Numbered from the stretch's first letter, positions 45,272-54,075 are shown. The stretch: DNA of 61,499 bases from JAUILA01 sp964563925 (GCA_964563925.1 CAZLZD010000026.1:1-61499); one strand, 5' to 3'. Translations and numbers: made by a program. Notes: generated by a model from the letters alone, not told the origin.

Positions 45272-46078
45272 ATGAAAGACAACGTGGTGATAATCACCGG
45301 CGGTTCTTCGGGTATCGGCAGAGCCCTGGCCTTTGAGTTCGGGAAAAAAGGATCCAAAATCGTGATTACCGGCCGAAATAAATCTGCCCTTGACGAAGCC
45401 GGATCTGCGCTTCGTTCCGAAGGCATTGACACCCTCTGTATTGTGGCGGACGTTAGCCTGGAAGCGGATAACGAGCGAATGGCCCGGGAGGCTACAGACC
45501 ACTTCGGACGAATTGATATTTTAATCAACAATGCGGGCATCTCCATGCGGGCGCTCTTTGAGGATGTCGACCTTGAGGTGGTGAAAAAGGTAATGGACAT
45601 TAATTTTTACGGGGCATTGTACGCTACAAAATATTGCCTGCCGGAGATCATCAGAAACAAAGGATCGGTGATCGGAATTTCCTCCATCGCGGGATTCAGG
45701 GGACTGCCTGCCCGTACAGGCTATTCCGCATCGAAGTTTGCGCTCCAGGGCTTTCTGGAAGTCCTTCGTACCGAGATGCTCTACAAGGGGGTTCATGTAC
45801 TAACCGCTTGTCCGGGTTTTACCGCCTCCAATATCAGGAAGAGTTCGCTGACTGCCGACGGAAGCCACCAGGGTGAATCCCCACGGAAAGAAGAAAAAAT
45901 GATGACTGCGGAAGAATGTGCGGCACATATATACAAGGCCACCCGCCGGCGCAAGAAGTATCTTATTCTGACCTTCCAGGGCAAACTTACGGTCTTTCTC
46001 AACAAGTGGTTTCCGGGCTGGATGGACAAAATGGTATATAAAGTGATGGCCCGGGAAGCGGATGCACCCATGAAATAG
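45272..46078 (+). CDS. Short-chain dehydrogenase/reductase
   Basis: A 268-aa SDR. Cofactor loop TGGSSGIG (9-16), NNAG (86-89), S137/S138 and the catalytic Y151-K155 in YSASK are all present. The C-terminal tail (from 225) is basic and hydrophobic (RRRKKYLILTFQGKLTVFL), as in DHRS7-like or membrane-associated SDRs. The substrate is unknown, but a lipid is plausible next to the acyltransferase. The start at 45272 is set by the TATCTTTG box and the family N-terminus. Confidence 0.9.
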   Translation: MKDNVVIITGGSSGIGRALAFEFGKKGSKIVITGRNKSALDEAGSALRSEGIDTLCIVADVSLEADNERMAREATDHFGRIDILINNAGISMRALFEDVDLEVVKKVMDINFYGALYATKYCLPEIIRNKGSVIGISSIAGFRGLPARTGYSASKFALQGFLEVLRTEMLYKGVHVLTACPGFTASNIRKSSLTADGSHQGESPRKEEKMMTAEECAAHIYKATRRRKKYLILTFQGKLTVFLNKWFPGWMDKMVYKVMAREADAPMK

Positions 46079-46127
46079 CCTTTTTGAATGAAGATTTATT
46101 ATCTTTAGGCGTCCTTTTATCGTGAGA

Positions 46128-46631
46128 ATGCACCGTAAATTTTTCCCTTACGACAAAAACTATCTCCTGGAGAAAGCCCAGCTGGAGCTGGAGCCGTTGC
46201 TTATTCCCCGCCTGGTCGACCTGGTCAAGGCTCACTACCTCCGAAATTGCAACCCGCTTGGTCTGATGGATGATACGGCCAGGCTGATCAGCACACATTC
46301 GACCAGATACGTACCGGAACTGGAGGAATTCTACCGGTGCATTGCGGCTGTATACCGTTTCCGTCATGGCGACAATCAGCTCGAGTTGATTTTTGACGGT
46401 CGGGAACATCTTTGCAAGTACCGTGAAGACTGGGAGAATGCTTACCTGTCCTGGGTCGGGGAAATGTGCGCTTCACCGTTGTTTATTCGTGCCGTCCTTG
46501 AACTGAGCGTCTTTTTCCCCCGTGACCGCAAGGCGCAGCTTGCCGCCAGCCGGATGCAACACTATCTGCATCAGCATTTCTCGTTAAGAATTTACAAATA
46601 CCGTGGTATCGTGGAAATGGATGTGGCTTAA
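46128..46631 (+). CDS. Hypothetical protein, helical
   Basis: A 167-aa soluble protein that I do not recognise. It is rich in charged and aromatic residues, with no signal peptide or membrane segment and several His/Cys (for example LCKYREDW, EMCASPLF). Secondary structure looks mostly helical. A GTG two codons upstream (46122) is an alternative start. A near -7 box (TATCTTTA) lies about 20 nt upstream. The stop overlaps that of the convergent acylphosphatase gene by 4 bp. Codon use looks like the neighbours, so I judge it real. Confidence 0.65.
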   Translation: MHRKFFPYDKNYLLEKAQLELEPLLIPRLVDLVKAHYLRNCNPLGLMDDTARLISTHSTRYVPELEEFYRCIAAVYRFRHGDNQLELIFDGREHLCKYREDWENAYLSWVGEMCASPLFIRAVLELSVFFPRDRKAQLAASRMQHYLHQHFSLRIYKYRGIVEMDVA

Positions 46632-46897
46632 CGCCTGATGGTAAATCCGTTACTCCTGGTAATCTTATCCTCCTCCAATTCAACCTTCGTGACACTGGCC
46701 CTGGGCGGACCTTCGTGACACCACTCCACCAGTTTTTGCAATGCTTCTTCCTGTCCTTCGGCAGAAATGAATACAGAACCATCCCGGCGGTTCTCCACGT
46801 AACCAGAAATGCCAAGTGACTGGGCCTTTTCCCGGGTCGAGGCCCTGAAAAAAACGCCCTGCACCCGTCCGGTTACCCGTATATTCAAATGCTTCAT
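46628..46897 (-). CDS. acyP: Acylphosphatase
   Basis: An 89-aa protein. It hydrolyses acyl phosphates such as acetyl or carbamoyl phosphate. The phosphate-binding loop GRVQGVFFRAST (10-21) with the catalytic R18 and the catalytic N36 in GYVENRRDGSV are intact. The length is canonical. The start overlaps the deoC stop by 4 bp, so the two are co-expressed. Confidence 0.95.
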   Translation of the reverse strand: MKHLNIRVTGRVQGVFFRASTREKAQSLGISGYVENRRDGSVFISAEGQEEALQKLVEWCHEGPPRASVTKVELEEDKITRSNGFTIRR

Positions 46898-47541
46898 GGC
46901 GCGGAGATCAGTTGCATTCCCGATGAGGTACCCAGGCGGCTGGCACCCGCCGTGATCAGGGTAATGGCCTGCTCCCTGGTCTTGATTCCCCCGGAGGCCT
47001 TGATCCCTACCGAATCAGGGAGGACCGACCTGATAGCCCTTACGTCCTCCACACGGGCTCCGGAAGCAGCAAATCCGGTAGAGGTTTTAACGAAATCAAC
47101 GCCGGCGTCACGGCATATCAGGGCGGCCTGTTTTATTTCCTCTGTGGTGAGGAGGGCGGTCTCAATAATAACCTTAAACAACTTTCCAGCCGAATGAATC
47201 CGTGAACCCGCCTTGGCCAGTTCAATTTTCGGCCAGTTCATTCCGTCCTTGAAGGCCGATATATTCCAGACCATGTCAATTTCATCCGCACCGTCCTCCA
47301 GGGCCTGGTCAATTTCAGCCAGCTTGGTTTCGGTCATTTGGTAGCCCAATGGGAAACCAGCCACTGTTATTAACCGGCAGGAGGATGTACCCAGATCCCG
47401 CCGGGCTTTTTTTACCCAGAAGGGAGGAACACAGATTCCATGAAATGAATTTGCGGTGGCCTCACTGATAAGCTGGTCTACCTGCCTGCTGGTGATAGAC
47501 GGGGAGAGATTGGTATGTTCAATGAATGAAGCAAGGTTCAT
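46894..47541 (-). CDS. deoC: Deoxyribose-phosphate aldolase
   Basis: A 215-aa class I aldolase that splits 2-deoxyribose 5-phosphate into glyceraldehyde 3-phosphate and acetaldehyde. The Schiff-base K152 lies in FVKTSTGF, the proton-relay K181 in IKASGGIK, and D89 in IDMVWN. The length is usual for the short bacterial form. Genes of nucleoside catabolism are not adjacent. The only partner in the operon is the acylphosphatase gene downstream. Confidence 0.95.
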   Translation of the reverse strand: MNLASFIEHTNLSPSITSRQVDQLISEATANSFHGICVPPFWVKKARRDLGTSSCRLITVAGFPLGYQMTETKLAEIDQALEDGADEIDMVWNISAFKDGMNWPKIELAKAGSRIHSAGKLFKVIIETALLTTEEIKQAALICRDAGVDFVKTSTGFAASGARVEDVRAIRSVLPDSVGIKASGGIKTREQAITLITAGASRLGTSSGMQLISAP

Positions 47542-47574
47542 GTGAGAAAGTTACACAAACCTTCGGGAACTTTC

Positions 47575-48018
47575 TTAATGGACAATGCCACATTCCTTGC
47601 AGAACTTCCTTTTGCCTACGGGCCTCTTCTTCGGTTTGCGCTTATGTCCAAAATACATCGGATCGGAATACTGGGGTTTTCTCATTTTGCGTTCCATTTT
47701 TCGATCCTCTTTTGCATTCTCCTTGATTCGCTTATAGAATTCCTCTTTTTTTTGGTCCAGTGACTTTAAAAAATCGTACCTGAAGGTATTTTTCTGATCC
47801 TTTTTGCGGGTTTTCCGCTTCTTTTGCCGGCTTTCTGACTGTTCAGAAGGTTCGAATTCCGTTTCCGGTGTATAAGGCTTAAATGAATTATCCGCTTCCG
47901 TTTTCTTCGGGCTTTTCCTGTTTCGGGGTTCCTTGCTTTGGGCATTTACCGCAGCAGAAGTAATCAGCAACAGACCAGCCACCACGGCAGAAAAAATAAT
48001 AATTTTAGAATACTTCAT
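47575..48018 (-). CDS. Small secreted Lys/Arg-rich protein with C-terminal CxxCxxxH
   Basis: A 147-aa protein of unknown family. The signal peptide begins at MKYSKIIIFSAVVAGLLLI and ends near VNAQS. The frame stays open 47 codons further upstream, but that part crosses a terminator and the TPR gene, so I reject it. The mature part is very basic (QSRQKKRKTRKKDQKN; KHRKxKKRP-like stretches) with an acidic patch (ETEFEPSEQ). It ends in KFCKECGIVH, a potential metal or disulfide site. It may bind nucleic acid, polyphosphate or envelope polyanions, but this is only a guess from charge. Confidence 0.7.
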   Translation of the reverse strand: MKYSKIIIFSAVVAGLLLITSAAVNAQSKEPRNRKSPKKTEADNSFKPYTPETEFEPSEQSESRQKKRKTRKKDQKNTFRYDFLKSLDQKKEEFYKRIKENAKEDRKMERKMRKPQYSDPMYFGHKRKPKKRPVGKRKFCKECGIVH

Positions 48019-48029
48019 ATCCCATAAAC

Positions 48030-48060
48030 AAAAAATCCCGGACAATATTGTGCCCGGGAT
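48030..48060 (-). terminator. Terminator of the giant TPR gene
   Basis: ATCCCGG (48035-48041) pairs with CCGGGAT (48054-48060). The 12-nt loop holds the palindrome ACAATATTGT. A T tract follows on the minus strand. Confidence 0.88.
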
Positions 48061-48083
48061 TCCCTTTCTGACCTGGTCTTTAC

Positions 48084-51000
48084 CTAGTCGCAGTATTGAC
48101 TGATATAATAACCTGCCTTCGTATCCCCCAGCTCCACCGCTTTTTTCCAGCTGGAACACGCCGCATCAATTTGTTCCACACGGTAGAGGATATTCCCGCG
48201 GACCTTGTGGTACGTTCCGTTCTTTTCTTGCAGGGCGATTGCCTCATCGATGGGCTTCAGGGCACCCGCGACATTGCCCTGTGAAACCATGGAATTGGCC
48301 AGGCTGTACCAGGCAATATCATCCTCAGGATTCAATTTAATTGCCATTGAGTAATCGCTGATCGCTTCGTTAAAATTTTCATTGAGTTCGTGGAGATAGC
48401 CCCGGTTGAAATAGGCATTCGCATGGTCCTGCTCGCGTGCAATCGCTTCATTCAAATCAGACATTGCCCCCCGGACGTTCTCAAGGCGGATTTGCACATT
48501 GGCTCGTTCAAGAAATAATTCCGCGTCCTGTTTCCCCTTGCCATAGGCCTGGTTAAGGTCAGAAAGTGCATTTTCCATATCTTCGATACGTGCATAGCAT
48601 GCTCCTCGCCTGAAAAACAGATCGGCATTTCCCTGTCCCCTTCGCTCTGCTTCCCCGTAGAAAATAATAGCCTGACGATCTTCACCGAGGGCGACATAGG
48701 TATCGGCAAGCATCAGCCGTACCGACCCGTCTTCCTCTTCATCCAGGTTGATAACCTGGCGCAGATCACCGGAAGCCTGCTTATAATTCTCAAGACGGAA
48801 ATGCGCCCGCCCACGGTTTTCAAGTGCCCTCAGATAGGCAGGATCCATGGCTATAGCTTTATCATAACTCGTGATCGACTCTTCCCACTTGTCAAGGTTA
48901 GAAAGGGCCTTGCCCCGGTTGTTCCACAGGACAGGATCTTCGTACCCGGCGGTAACTGCTTTATCATAGGAGGAAACAGCCTCATCGTAACGCCCGAGCT
49001 TATACAGGGCATTTGCCTTCACAAATTGAGCGTCAACAGGAATATCCCCGAGTGCAATGGCTTTATCCAGGTGGCTGATGGTATATTCCTCGTCGCCATT
49101 TTCGTAGCCGGATACGCCGGCGGCATAATGCAACTGTCCGGACTCCAGTCCGTTTGCCAGCACTTCATCAAGCAATGTGCGCGCTTCGTCATATTTCTTC
49201 AATGCAAACAGCGACAATGCTTTCCAGGCTTTCCACTGATTGTCGGCAGGCCCGATCCTGATGGCCCGGGTGAGGCTTTCCACTGCCTTTTCATGGGATT
49301 GTTCTTCGTGATAGATATGTCCCAGTGCCGCCTCTGTAATGGCTGATCCGTTACCTGCACGCACCAGTTCTTCCAGGAGGGATTTTGCCTGTTCCCTTTT
49401 CCCGGTGGCGTAATAGGCCATGGCCGCATGAGCCATCAGTCCGTTCACAGAGCGGTTTTCCTCAAAGAGACGGATGAGTTCTTCAAACCTGTCAAGCTGG
49501 TAGAGCGCCTGCGCCAATCCGAGTATAGCCTTCCCGTTGCCGGGTTCCAGGGACAAGGATTTCCGGTAGTCTTCAATTGCCCCGGACCATTCTGCGGCAC
49601 CAGCCCTGACCAAACCGCGATGAAAGAATACGGTGGCGTTGCCATCGCCTGCAGCAATGATCTCATCAAAAATCTTTTTGGCTTTTTCCCGCTGATCGAG
49701 TTGAAAATAGGAATCACCCAGGGCAATCAGTACATCCAGGTCTCGCTCGGTTACCGCCCCGAGGGCAGTCAGTGCTTCTGCGTAACGGTTGAGATGGTAG
49801 TAATCCAGTCCAATCAGGCGCTTGTTCAGCCCGCTTCCGGACAAGTCTTTGAGGCTTCTTTCATAGAGGCCGGAATGATACAGTACCAGTCCGCGGACCT
49901 CGTACAGATCCGCGTTTTTTGCCCCCATCTTATCTGCCAGGTCAAGCCGGGCAAGCGACTTTTCCCAATCCTGCTTTCCGGCAAGGATACGGCCCGACTC
50001 CATATAGATGTCCGGAATTTCCGTCTTCATTCCTATCGCCTTTTCAAGATATTCCAGTGCCCTGTCGTGACCGGTCCGGGCGTAGGACAGCGCAATCATT
50101 TCATTGACCTGCAGGTCGAGCGACTTATTGTTTACCAGCAACAGGTCGGCCGGTGCTTTCTCATATTCTCCGAGATGAAATAAGGCCAGGCCACGGTGGT
50201 ACCTTGCCTTATCATGGTCCTTATCTGATTCCAGGATCTTTGAGAAATCCTGGACAGCAGCAGTATATTCTCCCAGCGCAGTCCTGGCCATACCTCTTCC
50301 CAGCCGGCTTTCAACTTCCTCTTCCGAGGCCAGTACCCGGTCAAACCATTTGACGGCTTCCTTATGGTTATTCCGGCTAAGTTCGACCTGTCCCAGCGCC
50401 CTCAATACACGTACGTCATTATTCCCCTGGTTCACGGCCCCGGTCAGGTCCAGAACGGCCTGTTCAGCATCACCAAGGTAATAGGAGGCCAGTCCGGAAA
50501 TACAGAGGGTCCTGCCTGCCGGGAGTCCCTGGGTTACGGCCGAGGAGGCATATTGCAAAGCCTCGTCGTAATGACCTGTTTCCAGTGCACTGAAGGCGAG
50601 GTCATACAATCCTTCCGGAGAAAGTTTATTTTCATCGGCAGCCTTTTTCAGGTGAATAAATGCCTTATCGTAGTGAGCCAGGCGGGAACGGGCCATCCCC
50701 AGAAAGGCGTGGACCTGTACATCCTCCTTTACGAGAAGTGCTTTCTCCAAAAATCCCGATGCTTTCTCATATTCTTTATTCATAAGCAACACCTCACCAT
50801 AAAGGGCATTGACCTCGAAAGAGCTTCCGTCCAGTGCAAGTGCCCTGGCTATGTCTTTTTCAGCGGTTTGATACTCGCCCAGGATCATGAGTGTGCGGGC
50901 AGATCCCACCCAGGCACCGTACTCCTCCGGAGCAACCTGTTTCCAGGAATCAAAGGCGGCATTTGCTTTCTCGTATTGCGTTAAGCCGAACAACGATTTT

Positions 51001-52220
51001 GCCCGTATGGCGTGCAGAGAAGGATCATTGTCCGCGGCAACCGGTTTAAGGGCTTCAAGGGCCTCGTCATAATTACCTGAATCAAAATATATTTCTGCCC
51101 TGCGCCCATGAACCTCCGCATAGGTGGTGGCTGAAGCCGATGCGGTCAGGGCGGACAAAGATTCCGGAATGGACCCACGGTGGAACAGGGACAACCCCTT
51201 AATGGCATTCATATCGGGATTTTTGCTGCCGGCCTGAAGGGCATCTTCGCTATATTTAAGGCTGGATGCGTACTGTTCCTTGTCGTAATAGAGAACGGCC
51301 AGTCGTTCGGTCACCTCGGTATCCTTCCCTTCTTTATCCAGGGATACCTCGAGCATTTGAATGGCTTTGTCAGCCTTTCCGGTAAAAGCCAGCGACATCC
51401 CATATGACCGGTACAGTCCGGGGAGGTCACTTTGTCTCTTCAGGGCTGATTCAAGATTTGTGGCCGCTTCTTCATACTCACCGGCCTGCAGCCTGATGAT
51501 TCCCAGCATCGCAAATTCATTGCCATCCAGCTGATAGCTGCCGTCATTATCCAGCCAGAGGAGATCTTCCAGAGCCCCGGGAAATTTCTTGTACAGGAAA
51601 GAGGCCTGAGCCCGGTTGCTCCTGGCCTTATCATAATCCGGTTTCAGCTGAATCGCCCGGTTAAAGTCTGCGATTGCTCCGGAATAGTCCTCGCCGAGGA
51701 GCCTTGCTTTTCCCCTGTTATTGAAGAGGACCGGATCGTCAGAACCCCAGGAGTCCCCGAGGTCATAATATTTTATTGCCTGGGTGTAATCGGCAGACTG
51801 GAAATAGGTGTTGCCTGTAATGAGCGCAGCCTGAATATTCCTGAACCCGGCCGCGAAGGCCTGCTCGAAATCGGTTGTGGCACCGCTTTCATCCTCCAGG
51901 AAATACCGGCTAAGGGCGCGGTACCCGAGGAGTTCCGGGGACCTTACCTGGCGTTTAAACGCCTCATTAAAATCATTAAGCGCCTGGTCATATTCCTTGA
52001 GGTAATAATGGGCCAGGCCTCTTTTTACCCAGATGGCGTTATTATCATATCCTGAGTTAATCAGCTTTGTATAATCAAGCAGGGCCTGTTTGTAGCTGCC
52101 GTCTTCCAGGAGCTTTCCGGCCGAACTGAATACTTCCTCAAAGGCTGCCGGATCCCCTTGTGAATATGCCTGGAATGAAATAATGGCTGCTAAAAAAATC
52201 TGTACAATCGCTCTCATCAT
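48084..52220 (-). CDS. Giant secreted TPR-repeat protein
   Basis: A 1378-aa protein. The signal peptide begins at MMRAIVQIFLAAIISF, which sets the start at 52220. The frame is open 34 codons further upstream but only through a terminator hairpin. After the signal peptide almost the whole chain is a solenoid of 34-residue TPR units, with room for about 39-40. Signatures recur, such as YEKALLDYTKLINSGYDNNAIWVKRGLAHYYLKEYDQALNDF-type units (first near 40-85) and DPVLWNNRGKALSNLDKWEESI late in the chain. No enzymatic domain is visible. It probably acts as a protein scaffold in the periplasm or at the outer membrane. It has its own terminator on each side. Confidence 0.88.
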   Translation of the reverse strand: MMRAIVQIFLAAIISFQAYSQGDPAAFEEVFSSAGKLLEDGSYKQALLDYTKLINSGYDNNAIWVKRGLAHYYLKEYDQALNDFNEAFKRQVRSPELLGYRALSRYFLEDESGATTDFEQAFAAGFRNIQAALITGNTYFQSADYTQAIKYYDLGDSWGSDDPVLFNNRGKARLLGEDYSGAIADFNRAIQLKPDYDKARSNRAQASFLYKKFPGALEDLLWLDNDGSYQLDGNEFAMLGIIRLQAGEYEEAATNLESALKRQSDLPGLYRSYGMSLAFTGKADKAIQMLEVSLDKEGKDTEVTERLAVLYYDKEQYASSLKYSEDALQAGSKNPDMNAIKGLSLFHRGSIPESLSALTASASATTYAEVHGRRAEIYFDSGNYDEALEALKPVAADNDPSLHAIRAKSLFGLTQYEKANAAFDSWKQVAPEEYGAWVGSARTLMILGEYQTAEKDIARALALDGSSFEVNALYGEVLLMNKEYEKASGFLEKALLVKEDVQVHAFLGMARSRLAHYDKAFIHLKKAADENKLSPEGLYDLAFSALETGHYDEALQYASSAVTQGLPAGRTLCISGLASYYLGDAEQAVLDLTGAVNQGNNDVRVLRALGQVELSRNNHKEAVKWFDRVLASEEEVESRLGRGMARTALGEYTAAVQDFSKILESDKDHDKARYHRGLALFHLGEYEKAPADLLLVNNKSLDLQVNEMIALSYARTGHDRALEYLEKAIGMKTEIPDIYMESGRILAGKQDWEKSLARLDLADKMGAKNADLYEVRGLVLYHSGLYERSLKDLSGSGLNKRLIGLDYYHLNRYAEALTALGAVTERDLDVLIALGDSYFQLDQREKAKKIFDEIIAAGDGNATVFFHRGLVRAGAAEWSGAIEDYRKSLSLEPGNGKAILGLAQALYQLDRFEELIRLFEENRSVNGLMAHAAMAYYATGKREQAKSLLEELVRAGNGSAITEAALGHIYHEEQSHEKAVESLTRAIRIGPADNQWKAWKALSLFALKKYDEARTLLDEVLANGLESGQLHYAAGVSGYENGDEEYTISHLDKAIALGDIPVDAQFVKANALYKLGRYDEAVSSYDKAVTAGYEDPVLWNNRGKALSNLDKWEESITSYDKAIAMDPAYLRALENRGRAHFRLENYKQASGDLRQVINLDEEEDGSVRLMLADTYVALGEDRQAIIFYGEAERRGQGNADLFFRRGACYARIEDMENALSDLNQAYGKGKQDAELFLERANVQIRLENVRGAMSDLNEAIAREQDHANAYFNRGYLHELNENFNEAISDYSMAIKLNPEDDIAWYSLANSMVSQGNVAGALKPIDEAIALQEKNGTYHKVRGNILYRVEQIDAACSSWKKAVELGDTKAGYYISQYCD

Positions 52221-52300
52221 TGATCCTGTTAAAAAATGGGTTATCGGTAAATACCGAAAACAGGCATCTTGTAACCGTTTGGCGAGGAGTATCCGGTCAT

Positions 52301-52334
52301 AAAAAAAGCCCTGTAAGATCAAATTACAGGGCTT
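52301..52334 (-). terminator. Terminator of the CHRD lipoprotein gene
   Basis: AAGCCCTGTAA (52306-52316) pairs perfectly with TTACAGGGCTT (52324-52334) around a 7-nt loop, followed on the minus strand by seven T. Confidence 0.9.
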
Positions 52335-52354
52335 AAGAGAAGTTTTTGTCCGGA

Positions 52355-53950
52355 TCAGCCGTTTGAGCCGATGTCTCCCTGTGACAACAGGGTTCCCAGG
52401 TTACTTCCGCTCAGATGAACATTAATGTATCCTTCATAAGTCAGGAGGTCTGAATAACCAACGGCCTCACCGCCGGCATCTTCATCAAAAGCCGCGACGT
52501 TTGTCCGGCTCATTCCGTCGGCCCCCACACTGGTCAGCGTGATGGCGATACCACCCGGTGAAGCCACAGACCCGGTATGGATATGGGAAGGATGATCACC
52601 GGTAAACGCATAGTCGGTCAGGTCAAGTACCACGAGGGCCTCGCCATTGATTCTTTCGTAGAAAGTAGCCGTTCCTGTGGCGGTTCCGCTCATAGTATAT
52701 GAAATACTTTCTCCGGTCAGGGCATTCTGGCCTACATCTCCCTGGGCAACCACAACGCCCAGTTCTGCTGCACTCAGGTGGACATTGATATATCCATCAT
52801 AGGCGATCAGTTCTTCATAGGTGATAGCTTCCCCGCCTGCACTTTCGTCAAACATTGCTACCTGTGTGAAGCTGGATCCGGTTGTACCATCGACCGGTGT
52901 CAGGCTGATTGCGATTCCACCGCCTTCTGCAGCCGTGTTCATATGGATATGTGCAGGGTGCATCCCTTCGGGAGGCGTGCCGGTAAGGCTGAGTTCCACG
53001 AGGGATTCTCCATTCATTCGTTCATAAAAAATTGCTTCTCCACTTACTCCGGAACTGCTGCGTTCATCCAGTGGATACGTCACAGACTCACCGGTCAGGG
53101 CATTCTGACCGATATCGCCCTGGGCCACGACCACGCCAAGCTGATCTGCGCTCAGGTGCACATTGATATACCCGTCATATGCTATCAAATCACTATAAGT
53201 TACTGCGGTTCCTCCGGCTGCCTCATCCAGCATGGTCACGTTGGTCTTGCTGAGTCCGGTTGCTCCGTCCACACTGTTCAGGGAAACTACGATCCCGCCA
53301 CCTTCGGCTGCGGTATTCATATGGATATGGGAAGGGTGCTCGCCGTCGCTGGGTGTTCCTGCAAGTTCGAGTACCACCAGTGTCTCGTTATTCAGTCGCT
53401 CATAAAAAGTCGCCGTTCCGGAAACACCGGAATTGCTGCGCTCATCCAGGGCATAGGTCATCATGTCACCGGTCAGGGCATTCTGGCCTATATCCCCCTG
53501 GGCCACCACATTGGCAAGGTTTGAGGCACTTTCATGCACATTGACATAGCCATCATACATCAATAAATCGCTGTAGGAAATGGCCGTCCCTGCATCGGTG
53601 GCAGAGACAATGGTAGTACTGGTGCCCGAGGCGCCGTCTACCGGTTCAAGGCTGATGGCAATGCCACCACCTTCCGCAGCCGTATTCATATGAATATGGG
53701 CGGGGTGGGAATTACCGGAAGAAGTGCCACTAAGGTCAATGACCACCGTGGTGTTACCATTACTTAATTCGGCAAAGGTAACGGTGCCGCTCAATCCGGA
53801 GTCACCGATTTCATCGAGGTTATATACAGTATTATTCCCGTTGAGGGTGGGTCCCGCCTCGTCATCGTCGTTACAGCCTCCCAGGACAAACACGAATCCG
53901 GCCAATGCCAGCAGTGTCATCCATCTCGTCATCACAGTTAAAAAGTTCAT
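52355..53950 (-). CDS. Surface lipoprotein with four tandem CHRD domains
   Basis: A 531-aa protein. The lipobox LGGC (Cys26) is followed by NDDDE, acidic residues like those of the Bacteroidota surface lipoprotein export signal. Four CHRD repeats follow at about 42-155, 165-281, 291-406 and 417-528. Each has an HPxHIH motif (82-87, 205-210, 331-336, 453-458), an A.GGGI/GGI turn, a DGYINVH segment and a terminal GDIG. CHRD domains occur in chordin and many bacterial secreted proteins; their ligands are unknown, but the His clusters could hold metal. Repeats 2 and 3 are closely similar also in DNA. ATG 53932 is an alternative start. Confidence 0.9.
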   Translation of the reverse strand: MNFLTVMTRWMTLLALAGFVFVLGGCNDDDEAGPTLNGNNTVYNLDEIGDSGLSGTVTFAELSNGNTTVVIDLSGTSSGNSHPAHIHMNTAAEGGGIAISLEPVDGASGTSTTIVSATDAGTAISYSDLLMYDGYVNVHESASNLANVVAQGDIGQNALTGDMMTYALDERSNSGVSGTATFYERLNNETLVVLELAGTPSDGEHPSHIHMNTAAEGGGIVVSLNSVDGATGLSKTNVTMLDEAAGGTAVTYSDLIAYDGYINVHLSADQLGVVVAQGDIGQNALTGESVTYPLDERSSSGVSGEAIFYERMNGESLVELSLTGTPPEGMHPAHIHMNTAAEGGGIAISLTPVDGTTGSSFTQVAMFDESAGGEAITYEELIAYDGYINVHLSAAELGVVVAQGDVGQNALTGESISYTMSGTATGTATFYERINGEALVVLDLTDYAFTGDHPSHIHTGSVASPGGIAITLTSVGADGMSRTNVAAFDEDAGGEAVGYSDLLTYEGYINVHLSGSNLGTLLSQGDIGSNG

Positions 53951-54024
53951 AGTTTTTCTGGTTTAGTTCTTTACTTATTTAACTGCATGTACGAAGTCAT
54001 TGTTACAAATGGATTTCCGGAAAT

Positions 54025-54049
54025 AAAAAAATCCCGGCAAAACCGGGAT
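54025..54049 (-). terminator. Terminator of lpdA
   Basis: ATCCCGG (54031-54037), loop CAAAA, CCGGGAT (54043-54049), with an A run at 54025-54030 that gives a T tract on the minus strand. Confidence 0.9.
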
Positions 54050-54075
54050 TCTTCGTTCCATAATGCATGAAACTT

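Noticed and set aside
48019..48159. N-terminal extension of the Lys-rich protein
   Set aside because: It would cross a terminator and the 3' end of the TPR gene; the signal peptide begins at 48018.
49428..50183. Long plus-strand frame opposite the TPR gene
   Set aside because: Antisense shadow of a repeat-coding region; no start signal or family resemblance.
52221..52322. N-terminal extension of the TPR protein
   Set aside because: It runs through the terminator hairpin of the upstream gene and lacks a signal peptide at its start.
52778..53524. Long plus-strand frame opposite the CHRD gene
   Set aside because: Antisense shadow with repeats mirroring the CHRD units.
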